DNA of 55,931 nt from Caryophanales bacterium UBA7642 (GCA_002483745.1 DLIM01000025.1:1-55931); one strand, 5' to 3'; positions 1 through 9,132 are shown, counted from the first letter of the stretch. Program-made: numbers and translations. The notes: generated by a model from the sequence alone, not told the origin.

Positions 1-120
1 TGAGTGGAAATTCTACTCAGCAGTTAACATTCTAAAAGAAGACTAAAGATCGAAAAAAGATTTTCAAATTGATATTTACTTGTTTTCAATGATTTTAATA
101 GACCGAAGATTTCTTATAAT

Positions 121-158
121 TAAAAAGCTAGCCTAACCAAAGGGAGTCAGGCTGGCTT
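121..158 (-). terminator. Rho-independent terminator of the 168-1319 lipoprotein gene
   Basis: Read on the minus strand, a 10-bp stem (AAGCCAGCCT with AGGCTAGCTT, one wobble pair) is followed by a short T-tract, immediately after the stop of the minus-strand lipoprotein gene. Nothing else is recognisable in positions 1-120. Confidence 0.75.
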
Positions 159-167
159 AAGAATTAG

Positions 168-1319
168 TTAAACAGCAGCAAATTCAGCTAAATAAATAGC
201 GGTCTTTGCAGTTACTTTGATCTTATAGGTCCCGCTGGCTGAAAGCATAAAGCTAGCAGTAGAAGCAGCTTTTCCTGTTGCGACTGGGAATGTGGTTCCA
301 CTTCCGGTAATAGCTACATCACTAGAATTAGTGACAGAGACTGTAGTAGTAACGGCTAAAGAGGTATCAGTGGCATCAAAAGCTTTAGACATACCATGAA
401 TAGTTAAAGTGCCTGCTCCAGAAGCCGTAAAGTCAAATTCATCAGTCGCGGTCATGCTTAAGAAATTATAGAAATAATAGGCATCCTGAGTACTTTTTCC
501 GCCTAATTCTATGGCGATATTGTCGGAAGCCTTAACAGTGAAATTCCCATAAGCTTTGTCAGCTGTATACTTAGCTAAAGGCAAGGCTAATAGGGAATCA
601 AAGGAATTGCTAGAAGACATCGCTTCAGAAATCTCAGTTACCGGTAAAGTTGTCTTATCGGAATAGGTAATTTTTATAAAGTAGATGGAGATATTGGCAT
701 TAGAGAGAATATAGTATTTTCCACTGGAAGGAAGATTAAATTTTGTATCAACGGTAGCGGTTTTCCCAGAGCCATCATCTTTTAAAGGACAAGCTAAACG
801 ACCGACATATTGATCCACACTCCCATCATCTTTTATTTTGGCAGCATAAAGTATTCTAGAAGGATCATTGGATGACCCGCCTTTTGCCGAAATCTCACAG
901 ATGCCAGGATGAGCGGAAGTGAATTCAATTAAATGATTCTTTTCATCAACATCTGATGTTCCGTTAGTACTCCACACGCCTTTTGTAGCAGCATCACTCG
1001 TCTTTGTCCCATAGCCGGTGAAGAAACCATCGCTAGCTTTGTTGCTATCCGTTCCATCAACAGCCAAATTAGTATAATTAGTGGTGACATCAGGAGTTTT
1101 TTCCTGCGATGAAGAAGAGCTATTTTGGGAAGACGAAGAACTTGATGAAGAAACATTTGGTAAAGATGAAGAAGTAGTAGGCGAAGTTGAAGTTTTAGGG
1201 CTGGTTGATGAAGGGGTTTCAGTTGTTGAACTAAAAGGAGATTCTTTACTGGTCTGCCCACAAGAAGCTAAGCCTACAATCAATCCAGCAATTGCTGCAA
1301 CCTTGAAGATCTTTTTCAT
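168..1319 (-). CDS. Ser/Thr-rich surface lipoprotein, possible carbohydrate-binding module
   Basis: A 383-residue secreted lipoprotein. Residues 1-20 form a signal peptide with lipobox LASC (Cys20 is the acylated residue). Residues 21-75 are a Ser/Thr-rich low-complexity linker of the kind that lifts a domain off the membrane. The rest is rich in Thr, Ser and Asp and looks all-beta. It contains a segment like 'LPSSGKYYILSNANISIYFI', reminiscent of beta-sandwich modules attached to polysaccharide lyases, followed by a second beta-rich C-terminal part ending in 'KIKVTAKTAIYLAEF'. I recognise no catalytic motif. It diverges from the pectate lyase operon across a 226-bp intergenic region, so a role in holding pectic or plant polysaccharide is plausible but inferred. 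The start follows an AAAGAATT-type weak ribosome binding site. Confidence 0.7.
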   Translation of the reverse strand: MKKIFKVAAIAGLIVGLASCGQTSKESPFSSTTETPSSTSPKTSTSPTTSSSLPNVSSSSSSSSQNSSSSSQEKTPDVTTNYTNLAVDGTDSNKASDGFFTGYGTKTSDAATKGVWSTNGTSDVDEKNHLIEFTSAHPGICEISAKGGSSNDPSRILYAAKIKDDGSVDQYVGRLACPLKDDGSGKTATVDTKFNLPSSGKYYILSNANISIYFIKITYSDKTTLPVTEISEAMSSSNSFDSLLALPLAKYTADKAYGNFTVKASDNIAIELGGKSTQDAYYFYNFLSMTATDEFDFTASGAGTLTIHGMSKAFDATDTSLAVTTTVSVTNSSDVAITGSGTTFPVATGKAASTASFMLSASGTYKIKVTAKTAIYLAEFAAV

Positions 1320-1476
1320 AAATTCTTTTCTATTACCCTTATTTCTTTTATATTTACCAAAATATTAAAAGAAATCCTTTACCTATAATAAAGTCTTATT
1401 TTCCCTTGTATGCAAGTTAAAATGGTCACTTATGTTCTCTTAGCACAAAGAAACTTGTCTTTTTCATCATTTAGAA

Positions 1477-1505
1477 TTGAAAAGGCTTTCATAATGCTAT
1501 ATTAA
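1477..1505 (+). promoter_or_regulatory. Probable promoter of the pectate lyase operon
   Basis: TTGAAA (1477-1482) lies 17 bp before TATTAA (1500-1505), and an AGGAGG ribosome binding site follows at 1536-1541 ahead of the ATG at 1546. The -10 could also be TATATT two bases earlier. Confidence 0.4.
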
Positions 1506-1545
1506 TGTATACAAGAAAGATATTAATTTTTTTACAGGAGGAAAA

Positions 1546-3096
1546 ATGAATTCACATAAAGACTTGTTTTTTCTAAATTTAGCTCTTGTCAGTTTCTTAG
1601 CTGCTGGCTGCCAAAATCATTTGTCTTCTTCCTCAGGACAAATCAGTTCTTCAAATGAATCGATAACAAGTTCTTCTTCTAAAAGTGATACCACAATTTC
1701 TTCTAGTTCATCAACTACTGTTCCGATTAATAAGAAGGATCTTTATATTTCACCTAAAGGCTCAGAGGATGCTGATGGGAGTTTAGCTAAGCCCTATAAT
1801 TTTATTCAAGGAATTAGAAACTTGCCAGTCGGCTCAACGATGTATCTTCTTGAAGGCACCTATTCTTATGGCTCAACTTTGATGATTGATTCAAGCATTG
1901 ATACTCATTTGGCTTCTTCCGAAAAAGAAAGGAAGACTATCAGACCAGCTTTTGATGAAAGCAATAAGGAAGTTAAAGTTATCTTTGATTTTTCTTCTAT
2001 GCCTTTTTATTCTTCTAATCGCGGGATTTCAGTCAATACTGATTACTGGCACATAATGGACTTTGAAGTTAAAGGAGCCGGAGATAATGGTGTTTACATC
2101 GGTGGAAACCACAATATCATAGAAAGATTAAATATTCATGATTGCCAGGATTCTGGTTTGCAGTTAGGAAGGAAAGCTTCAGGATTAAACAATATGGATG
2201 AATGGCCTTCCTATAATACCATTCTTAACTGCACTTCCCATGATAATCATGATCCTACTGGCGAAGACTCCGATGGCTTTGCCTGCAAACTAACAACCGG
2301 AATCGGAAATATCTTTGATGGCTGCATTTCATATAATAATGTGGATGATGGCTGGGACTTATATACAAAAAGTGAATCCGGTCCTATCGGTCCTGTCACT
2401 TTACAAAACTGTGTCGCTTTTAATAACGGGATTACTTCTTATGGTGTTGGAACTTCTAATTCCGATGGCAATGGTTTTAAGTTAGGTGGCGAAAGTATCC
2501 CCGTCAGCCATAAGGTTAATAACTGTATAGCTTTCAATAACTTAGCAACCGGATTTACTGATAATTCTAACCCTGGAACAATCAATATTCAGAACTGCAC
2601 ATCCTATAACAACGGGACAAGAGACTTAGATGCCAACAACATTGATATGTGCCGAAGCACAGTAACTTCTTCAAATGTCTATAAGAATATTCTTTCCTAT
2701 TGTGATGGCGTGAGGGTCTCCCCAATAGATGGAACTAGTGCGGTCTTTAACTCTAAAGACCAATATAAAGGCTCTGTATCTCATTGTATTTTCTATTATG
2801 GTATGGAAATGCTTCAAATAAATGGTCCTTTAGATGCCGATTATTCAGTAAACGGAAAGAACGGAACTATCCTTGAAACTAAAGATACACCATTTGTTTC
2901 CGTTTCTTCCCCACAGCCTCAATCTTCTAAAGGCGTATCAGCCAGTATTCATTATGACGTTCATACTCTTCTAAGAAGTAATGACGGGAAAGTGAAATTA
3001 GGAGATTTCTTAAGAATTAAGACTAATACAGTTTTTGCTACGGCTGGCGAAAACAGTAAACCTATTGGGGCTGATTTATCAGGAGGCAATGACTAA
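1546..3096 (+). CDS. Pectate lyase, polysaccharide lyase family 9, lipoprotein
   Basis: A 516-residue lipoprotein that should cleave polygalacturonate by beta-elimination at the cell surface. A signal peptide with lipobox LAAGC is followed by a Ser-rich linker (about 25-60), then a right-handed beta-helix starting 'LYISPKGSEDADGS'. The Ca2+-binding aspartates known from Dickeya Pel9A (D209, D233, D234, D237) appear here as D243, D267, D268 and D271 with identical spacing, in 'DSDGFACK' and 'VDDGWD'. The catalytic lysine is K312 in 'NGFKLGG'. Repeated 'NNC.. AFNN/SYNN' rungs complete the helix. It starts at an ATG after AGGAGG and shares a TAATG overlap with the next gene, which indicates translational coupling. 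Family assignment is strong; the exact substrate (endo- or exo-acting) is not visible. Confidence 0.88.
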   Translation: MNSHKDLFFLNLALVSFLAAGCQNHLSSSSGQISSSNESITSSSSKSDTTISSSSSTTVPINKKDLYISPKGSEDADGSLAKPYNFIQGIRNLPVGSTMYLLEGTYSYGSTLMIDSSIDTHLASSEKERKTIRPAFDESNKEVKVIFDFSSMPFYSSNRGISVNTDYWHIMDFEVKGAGDNGVYIGGNHNIIERLNIHDCQDSGLQLGRKASGLNNMDEWPSYNTILNCTSHDNHDPTGEDSDGFACKLTTGIGNIFDGCISYNNVDDGWDLYTKSESGPIGPVTLQNCVAFNNGITSYGVGTSNSDGNGFKLGGESIPVSHKVNNCIAFNNLATGFTDNSNPGTINIQNCTSYNNGTRDLDANNIDMCRSTVTSSNVYKNILSYCDGVRVSPIDGTSAVFNSKDQYKGSVSHCIFYYGMEMLQINGPLDADYSVNGKNGTILETKDTPFVSVSSPQPQSSKGVSASIHYDVHTLLRSNDGKVKLGDFLRIKTNTVFATAGENSKPIGADLSGGND

Positions 3097-6000
3097 TGAA
3101 GAAAACCAAGATTGGTCTTTTTGCTCTTCTTTCTCTAATTGCCATAGCTCCCGCTCTCAGCTGTAATAACAGTAACATGGCTTCTAAAGAGGCTATTGTC
3201 ACTGAGACTCAAGACAAATGCCAGGAAGCTTTGAATCTGATTGACCTTAATGTCGATACTTCTAATGTTGTCTCTGATATTATTCTTCCTGTCAAAGGCA
3301 TCTATGGTGCTAAGTTTACTTGGTCTACTGAAAATGACGCTATTGTTTCTATCAAAGCCGTCCAAGCTGATAGCGCTAGTCCCATTTCAGCTTACCGAGC
3401 TATTGTTCACCATGATAGCAATAGTGCTAAGACTGCTAACATCATAGCAACAGCTCAGATTGGCTCGGACACTGAATCCGTGAAGAGCAAAAGCTTTTCC
3501 TTAACGGTTTCTAAAGCCACTAATGATAGCAGCTTAGAATTAGCCTTAAAGATGGAAGAGGATTTCTCTTCTTATCAGACCGGTGTAGATATTTCCAATT
3601 ATTATAAATGGCAGATGTCTAAAGGTGAGAAGCAGATAACACAGGTCATTGAGAAAGAATCCTTCCCTAATATTAACAATCTCGTTTCCAAAAAAGCCTT
3701 AGAAATCACTTCCACTAAAGCGGCTACTGATACTTACTATGATCGAAGAATCAATGTCAATGACACTGAAGCACCAAATGGTGCCATCTTAGAAGGCTAT
3801 TATCTCTATACTGGGTCCACAAATGGTATATCTATTAGTTTATTGTCTAACGGAAAAGCTATTGCCTCTTTGTCTTTTTCTTCAGAGAAATATTCCTACT
3901 TGGCTAGCAGCAGCTATTCAGACAGCAGTAAAACCACTTTGGAAGGTGTTTGGATTCCTTTTAGGATTTCATTCAGGAAATCAGGCTATTATTCCGCTTC
4001 GATCTATTCTTTTACTGATAAAAAATATATTGATCTAACTAAGGAAAGCAATACCTATTTTGAAGGCTATGGTGTCTCATCAGGAAACAAAGGCAATGCG
4101 GATACTTTAAGAATTGTCTCAAAATCAGGAATAAGGGAAGGGAAAAGTTATCTTTCTAATCTGAAATTAGATTCTCTAGAAAATCTTCCTGAAACCGAGC
4201 CTAGCAATCCTAATAGAAGTGAGGGCATAGGCAAAATCAGCAATTATGAAGCCACTATTCTATCCTATAAAGGTGAAGCAATCACGGGAATAGATCCTCA
4301 GAAATTCTTGGTAGCTAACCGTTTCAATCAAGAAAAGACCTATACCTATGGTACAGATTACACCATTAGCACCGTAACAAAGAAGACAGGCTTAGTCACT
4401 TACTACTATCATACCTTTACTTTGCTCTCGACAAGTGAAACCAAAGTCGTCATCCAGGAAGTCTATGAGGATGAGAAAGCCAACGTCGCAGACATTTATG
4501 ATTTTTCTGTTTCTTATTTGAAAGCTATTAAAACTGCTGATAATATCCCTTCTACTGAAGCTACTATCACCCTTTCTGGTCAGGTAATCAGAACTGATTC
4601 AGTCCTATATTATGCAATCTTGGAAAAAGGGGCCGCTAGGCCCACTAAAGAAGAAATCATCCAAGGCACTAATCTCGATAAGCTATCTGATAAAGGAAGC
4701 TTAGCTTTAACTACCCATGATTTCTCCTTAGTATCAAACAAGCTCAATCTATGCAAAGAATATGATGTCTATGCTGTAACTGAAAATACCAATGGCATCT
4801 CTGATATTTATTCTGAAAAAGAGATTTCGACCCTCATCAATATTTCAACCTGCAATGACTTCTATCTCATGGCTACAAATATAGAGACAAAATCAAGCAC
4901 TTTCCGTTTAATTAACAATCTTGATTTTTCGGATTATCAATGGGTACCTGATATTACCTCCCAATTAGAATTTTCGGGTGTTTTTGATGGTCAGGGCTAT
5001 TCGATAAGCAATCTTAATATTTCTTCCCCGACTGCCAAAGTTGGAATTTTCTATCGCTGTGCCGGTTCCATCAAGAATGTTACATTTATCAATGCCTCTG
5101 TCTCAGGTCTTGAAGATGTCGGGATCATCGCCGGTAACATCTATGGCGGCAATTATACCAATATCTCTTTTGAGAACTGCCAAGTCAGTCAACAGCAAGA
5201 CTGTGAAGGGGGCGCTGGCTATTTTGGAGCTCTCTGCGGAAGGATCCGTTCTTCATCAAATGAAACCGTCTTAAGTGGCATCTCAATTTCCGGTTTTAAG
5301 TTATCTTGCCCGAAATACTGTGGCTTATTGACCGGTGGCGTTGAAACGGGTTCTACCTGTTCTATCACGGGTCTTTATGCTGCTGGTAAAGTTGATACTT
5401 CCGGTGCCGCAATTGGCTTGATTGGAAGAAACCGAGGCATTACCTCAATCGACAACGGAATCGTCTATCTGACTATTGTCAACGCCAAGAAGGAAGTTGG
5501 CGTAGTAGCTGGACACAATAAAGAAGGAGGCTCTTTAACAATAAACAACTTCTTAGGTGACTTAAAGATAGAAAATATAACTCAATCAACTTATTTCAAT
5601 AACTTCATTGGATCAAATGATTTCTCGACATCAACCTATAAGGCTACTAACACTTACTTCATCAAAGAAGATTATTCTAATCTGGGGGATTCAATTACTC
5701 CTATTGCTACTGCCATTACTGTTGGTAAATCCATCAGCCTACCTTACCATGCCAAAAGCCGTGAATTTGAGGAAAATACTTTCATCAGAGACTTTAATAC
5801 TTCCTTGTATTTTGCTTATGATGAAGAATCTTTCTCTCCGATACTGAAAGTTAGAACTATCAAAGACTTGTCTTTTAAGGCTGATGACTTTATTAGTTAT
5901 GCTGATCAAATCGACACCACCAAAATCTTTGAGAACCATTATTTCATATATAAAGCTTCTGATGTCTTAGCTTATCTATCCAATGAGGAAAAAGCTAAAA

Positions 6001-6110
6001 TTCCTTCAGCTACTCTAGAAAAATTCAATAAAGCCAAAAAAGATTATGAAGATGCTCTAGGCAATCTAAATGGCATCGGTGACGATACTGATTACGGTTT
6101 TGAAAACTAG
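3096..6110 (+). CDS. Large multidomain surface lipoprotein with GLUG-like beta-helix repeats
   Basis: A 1004-residue lipoprotein (signal peptide, lipobox LSC at about residue 23). Domains by eye: residues about 30-140, an atypical bacterial Ig-like domain ('ILPVKGIYGAKFTWSTEN'); about 145-360, a LamG/concanavalin-like beta-sandwich of the kind found beside pectate lyases; about 370-590, two further beta domains; about 600-850, a GLUG-like beta-helix region ('FSGVFDGQGYSISNLNI' followed by 'GIFYRCAGSIKNVTF' and several G-x-I-G-x-N-x-G rungs). The C-terminal 100 residues are helical and charged. No catalytic residues are recognised. It is coupled by a 1-base overlap to the family-9 pectate lyase and followed 12 bp later by a small lipoprotein, so it is probably a polysaccharide-binding or adhesion partner (inference). 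Confidence 0.75.
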   Translation: MKKTKIGLFALLSLIAIAPALSCNNSNMASKEAIVTETQDKCQEALNLIDLNVDTSNVVSDIILPVKGIYGAKFTWSTENDAIVSIKAVQADSASPISAYRAIVHHDSNSAKTANIIATAQIGSDTESVKSKSFSLTVSKATNDSSLELALKMEEDFSSYQTGVDISNYYKWQMSKGEKQITQVIEKESFPNINNLVSKKALEITSTKAATDTYYDRRINVNDTEAPNGAILEGYYLYTGSTNGISISLLSNGKAIASLSFSSEKYSYLASSSYSDSSKTTLEGVWIPFRISFRKSGYYSASIYSFTDKKYIDLTKESNTYFEGYGVSSGNKGNADTLRIVSKSGIREGKSYLSNLKLDSLENLPETEPSNPNRSEGIGKISNYEATILSYKGEAITGIDPQKFLVANRFNQEKTYTYGTDYTISTVTKKTGLVTYYYHTFTLLSTSETKVVIQEVYEDEKANVADIYDFSVSYLKAIKTADNIPSTEATITLSGQVIRTDSVLYYAILEKGAARPTKEEIIQGTNLDKLSDKGSLALTTHDFSLVSNKLNLCKEYDVYAVTENTNGISDIYSEKEISTLINISTCNDFYLMATNIETKSSTFRLINNLDFSDYQWVPDITSQLEFSGVFDGQGYSISNLNISSPTAKVGIFYRCAGSIKNVTFINASVSGLEDVGIIAGNIYGGNYTNISFENCQVSQQQDCEGGAGYFGALCGRIRSSSNETVLSGISISGFKLSCPKYCGLLTGGVETGSTCSITGLYAAGKVDTSGAAIGLIGRNRGITSIDNGIVYLTIVNAKKEVGVVAGHNKEGGSLTINNFLGDLKIENITQSTYFNNFIGSNDFSTSTYKATNTYFIKEDYSNLGDSITPIATAITVGKSISLPYHAKSREFEENTFIRDFNTSLYFAYDEESFSPILKVRTIKDLSFKADDFISYADQIDTTKIFENHYFIYKASDVLAYLSNEEKAKIPSATLEKFNKAKKDYEDALGNLNGIGDDTDYGFEN

Positions 6111-6122
6111 GAGGATTGAATC

Positions 6123-6854
6123 ATGAAAAAAGTATGGCTTGTCTTACCGGTTTCAGTATTAATGGGTTTAGTCTCCTGTAATGAAGCCATTAGTTCTTCT
6201 AGTTCTTCCAATAATGATCTTACTAGCAGCACCACTTCAACAACTGCCGTTTTAGATGAGAATTACTACTTAAAGAAATTAGAAGAAAAGACTCAATATT
6301 ATTCGGTTTCTTATTCTTATACGGTCAAAGATACTCTCAATAACGTTTATAAGAAAGGAACTAAAAGAAAGTCTGTCTTTATCAGCAGTGAAGGAACAGA
6401 TACAAAAATAGAACATATCTTTGGTACCACTGCTACAAGGACTTCTTTAGATGAAAACAGCGAGACTAAAAATCTAGTCTTCAATTACTACTTTACGCCA
6501 TCTGCTACCTATTATCTAAGCGATGATAACCGCTATAACTTAAAAGAAGAGACCCATCCTGACATAGTTCCTTATACTTTAGCCTTTGATTTCACTAAGG
6601 CTAGTAATGTCTCACTTAAACTCGAAGGCTTCGATGCTCTTCTTTCAGGTACGGTCTTACAGGCCGATTCTAGTTCTTTTTTAGAGCAAGAAGGGGTTAT
6701 AATTTCATCTGATATCTCTTTCAAAGCTATTTTATCGAAAGATAGAGGCGCTTTTAAAGGATTCGAAACCAGTTTTACCCAATCCGGTTACCAAATTAAT
6801 TACAGTTATTCTTTTTCTTCTTTAATGTCCGTAATCATCTTGCCGAGTGTCTAA
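6123..6854 (+). CDS. Small Ser-rich lipoprotein, unknown function
   Basis: A 243-residue lipoprotein: signal peptide, lipobox LVSC (Cys19), then a Ser/Asn/Thr linker to about residue 42. The mature part (about 45-243) is beta-rich with Tyr/Ser alternation ('QYYSVSYSYTVKDTLNNVYK') and resembles LolA/LppX-type or other small antiparallel lipoprotein folds only in texture, so I assign no function. A strong AGGAGG site lies 9 bp before the ATG. It is the last gene of the pectate lyase operon and overlaps the convergent HAD phosphatase gene by 4 bp at the 3' end. Confidence 0.7.
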   Translation: MKKVWLVLPVSVLMGLVSCNEAISSSSSSNNDLTSSTTSTTAVLDENYYLKKLEEKTQYYSVSYSYTVKDTLNNVYKKGTKRKSVFISSEGTDTKIEHIFGTTATRTSLDENSETKNLVFNYYFTPSATYYLSDDNRYNLKEETHPDIVPYTLAFDFTKASNVSLKLEGFDALLSGTVLQADSSSFLEQEGVIISSDISFKAILSKDRGAFKGFETSFTQSGYQINYSYSFSSLMSVIILPSV

Positions 6855-7654
6855 TCAATGAAATGCAGAATATCTTTTAAGGCATAGTAGACACCGTCTT
6901 CTAGGCATGTCTTAGTCACAATCTCCGCTTTCTTCTTGCATTCAGGAACAGCATTACCTAAGGCAATGCCATGGAATTCTTCTATCATACCGGCATCATT
7001 TCCTTCATCACCGAAGCAATACACATTATCGTGATCAATATTTAAGAAATCAGCTAAAAAAGAGACTCCGACTTTCTTATCAGTTCCTTTTCTCATTACT
7101 TCAATGAATGGTGGAGCACTGCGGATGAAACTATATTCGTTCTTTTCGGATTCCGTGAATTGAAGCTTCAAAGAATCCTCTGGAGAAGAAGCTAACATGA
7201 CTTTAAATAAAGGATAGTCAGAGCTTTCGTCTTTGACAACATTAAGATCTATCTTCTCTTTCATCTTATTGCAGCGATACTCGTTTTCCGTCCAAAAAGA
7301 TGGCCGATAATAGATTACTCCATCGTTAACTGTGTAGCCATATACTGAGACTTCCTTATGGTCTTGAAACTTCTTAGAAAAATAGTCTAAATCTTTTAAG
7401 GTAAGAGTTCTTTTAAAAAGAAGATCCCTATTAAAAGAATAAACTCCAGATCCATTAGCGGCAATGGCAAATTTCTGGCCAGGATTAAAACAATCCAAAT
7501 ACTGTTTAATTCCGGTAAAATTCCTACCCGAAGCAATTGAAACAGCGTTTCCTTGAGCAAGCAATTCATTTACAGCAAGAATTTCTTTTGGGGGAAGCTT
7601 GTTTTGTCCTTGTGGGAGAAGAGTATTATCGATATCAAATGCAAAGAGTTTCAT
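6851..7654 (-). CDS. Cof-type HAD-superfamily hydrolase
   Basis: A 267-residue cytosolic phosphatase of the Cof/IIB HAD subfamily, which dephosphorylates small phosphorylated metabolites such as sugar phosphates or flavin mononucleotide. Motif I is 'AFDIDNTLL' (nucleophile Asp7, acid/base Asp9), motif II is 'SIASGRN', motif III Lys lies in 'GTDKKVGVSFL' and motif IV is 'CFGDEGNDAGMI'. The IIB cap domain occupies about residues 85-190, and total length fits the family. The start follows an AGAGG site. It overlaps the convergent lipoprotein gene by 4 bp. The substrate cannot be read from the sequence. Confidence 0.85.
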   Translation of the reverse strand: MKLFAFDIDNTLLPQGQNKLPPKEILAVNELLAQGNAVSIASGRNFTGIKQYLDCFNPGQKFAIAANGSGVYSFNRDLLFKRTLTLKDLDYFSKKFQDHKEVSVYGYTVNDGVIYYRPSFWTENEYRCNKMKEKIDLNVVKDESSDYPLFKVMLASSPEDSLKLQFTESEKNEYSFIRSAPPFIEVMRKGTDKKVGVSFLADFLNIDHDNVYCFGDEGNDAGMIEEFHGIALGNAVPECKKKAEIVTKTCLEDGVYYALKDILHFID

Positions 7655-7680
7655 AGGTTATGCCTCTAATAATCAATAGA

Positions 7681-7708
7681 AAAGACCGTTACCGAAGTAG
7701 CGGTCTTT
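7681..7708 (-). terminator. Terminator at the left edge of duplicated block copy 1
   Basis: A 12-bp stem (AAAGACCG...CGGTCTTT with inner TAC/GTA pairs) closes a CGAA tetraloop. T-runs on both strands make it potentially bidirectional. It serves the minus-strand gene ending at 7727. The second copy of the block has a counterpart at 17073-17100. Confidence 0.8.
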
Positions 7709-7726
7709 TAAGATATGTGTTCTAAA

Positions 7727-8047
7727 CTACTTCTTGTCAGCAGTATTAGTCTTATCGTCAGCCTTCTTGTCATCAGCAGACTTCTTCTCATCAGCGGAGA
7801 TAACATCCTTATCTCCAACCCATTCAGCGAAGGAGAAGACAGTGCCTTTAGAGATGACATAGATCAAGTTCATGATCCAGAAGACAAACGGAACCGGAGC
7901 AATTCCTAAAAGGATATCGAGCAGTAAAAGAGTAATGTTCTTACAATCTTTGATAATACGATAGATGACATAAAGAATAGGAAGGAAAATAGCAATAAGA
8001 ATCTTGGCAACATTCGGAAGCTTGTCCATCCAATTACAATAACTCAT
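7727..8047 (-). CDS. Small membrane protein with charged tail (duplicated block copy 1)
   Basis: 106 residues: a short N-terminus 'MSYCNWMDKL', two or three hydrophobic segments (about 13-32, 39-60 and 61-75), the motif 'FSFAEWVGDKD', then an Asp/Lys-rich hydrophilic tail of about 25 residues. The spacing of the hydrophobic segments faintly resembles Pmp3/YqaE-type small membrane proteins, but no diagnostic residue secures this. A close paralogue of the same length lies at 17122-17442; membrane segments and 'FSFAEWVG' are conserved while the tail varies in sequence but not in charge. A good ribosome binding site (AGGTTATTG) precedes the ATG. It is co-directional with and 62 bp downstream of the CmpB-like gene. 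Confidence 0.7.
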   Translation of the reverse strand: MSYCNWMDKLPNVAKILIAIFLPILYVIYRIIKDCKNITLLLLDILLGIAPVPFVFWIMNLIYVISKGTVFSFAEWVGDKDVISADEKKSADDKKADDKTNTADKK

Positions 8048-8109
8048 TTCAATAACCTCCAGTGATTATTTATATTTCATATTATATAAATATTCAAATA
8101 GAAATGACA

Positions 8110-9093
8110 CTATTTATTACTACTATCAGCCTTAACTGAACCGTTTTCATTTATATTTTCTTCATCGGAAACCGGTCTATTATCTTTTCCAAAGTTGTTT
8201 TCCGTGTTTTTATCCGGGTCTATAAAGAAGACTTTTTTGAATTTATAGATAACTTTTGAGCGACTAACTTGTGTGTTAGAGACTTTGCTTATACCAATTT
8301 GAATAGTCTTTGGGAGAGCTTGAAGGAACTTCTCCTTAGAGAGAGTAAGTTTATCCTTTTGTTCTTCACGCATTTTCTCGTATTTGACTTCAATCCCTGC
8401 CTTCTTAGCCCAAGAAGTGATTTTCGTAAAGATACCTATTGATTGAATAAAATCTATCAGCATCACACCATAGGTAACACCCATGAAGAAAATGAAAACA
8501 ATATTGGCATTACGGCCATCGCTTGATCCAAACATAAAGCCAAAGGACTTCTTGAAGCCTTCAAAGACAAAGGGGCTTAATCCATAGTAGTAAATAATTG
8601 CGACAGCAAACCAGATAATGTCAAAGAGTGGGCAGACAATACCTAAGATATTTCCTTTGATGTTAGAGTAATCCCAAAGCCTGACTTTAAAGCCTCTGAC
8701 AAAGATCAAGCCGGCTACAAATTCAAGTAATACTAGGGAGCAACCCATTATAGTAATCGGAATTAGATCATAAACAGTTGGCCCAGAATAGTTGTTGATT
8801 CCAAACAAATCACCTAAAGGATTATAGAAAGTCATGTTTCTTGGTAAGTAGTAAACTAGCACCCAAGAAAAAGTAAACATGATCATCAAACCAAAGCCAT
8901 ACAAAGGAAGCCACGGTCCCTTCATAAAACCGGGGTTTACCCATCTATGAACAGTAAAGATCCTTCTAAAAAGAACTTCAATTCCATAGCCAATCAAATC
9001 GCCAAACAAAAACATAAAAGAATAAGCAAGGAACAATTCACTTCCAGTTGCAACTCTTCCAATAAAATCATCTTCTAAAATTAGAAAATTCAT
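8110..9093 (-). CDS. CmpB-like membrane protein, 'ABC-transporter type IV' family (copy 1)
   Basis: A 327-residue integral membrane protein matching the CmpB/PF06541 family by its signature segments 'NPGFMKGPWLPLYGFG', 'LLEFVAGLIFVRGFKVRLWDY' and 'WDYSNIKGNILGIVCPLFD'. About five or six transmembrane segments fill residues 15-225. A cytosolic, Lys/Glu-rich tail of about 100 residues contains 'WAKKAGIEVKYEKMREEQKDKL' and 'FIDPDKNTENNFGKDNRPV', both nearly unchanged in the paralogue at 17508-18491. The family name implies a transporter permease, but no ATPase is encoded nearby and its activity is not established. It diverges from fmt across a short shared promoter region. Confidence 0.8.
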   Translation of the reverse strand: MNFLILEDDFIGRVATGSELFLAYSFMFLFGDLIGYGIEVLFRRIFTVHRWVNPGFMKGPWLPLYGFGLMIMFTFSWVLVYYLPRNMTFYNPLGDLFGINNYSGPTVYDLIPITIMGCSLVLLEFVAGLIFVRGFKVRLWDYSNIKGNILGIVCPLFDIIWFAVAIIYYYGLSPFVFEGFKKSFGFMFGSSDGRNANIVFIFFMGVTYGVMLIDFIQSIGIFTKITSWAKKAGIEVKYEKMREEQKDKLTLSKEKFLQALPKTIQIGISKVSNTQVSRSKVIYKFKKVFFIDPDKNTENNFGKDNRPVSDEENINENGSVKADSSNK

Positions 9094-9113
9094 AATTATT
9101 CAATCAATACCTT

Positions 9114-9132
9114 TTATGATAGCATATTATTA
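9114..9132. promoter_or_regulatory. 19-bp element conserved between both copies of the block
   Basis: TTATGATAGCATATTATTA in the divergent CmpB/fmt intergenic region is identical at 18514-18532, while the flanking bases differ. In both copies it ends 34 bp before the fmt ATG. It includes -10-like hexamers on both strands (TATGAT on plus, TATCAT on minus), consistent with a bidirectional promoter or an overlapping operator. Confidence 0.6.
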
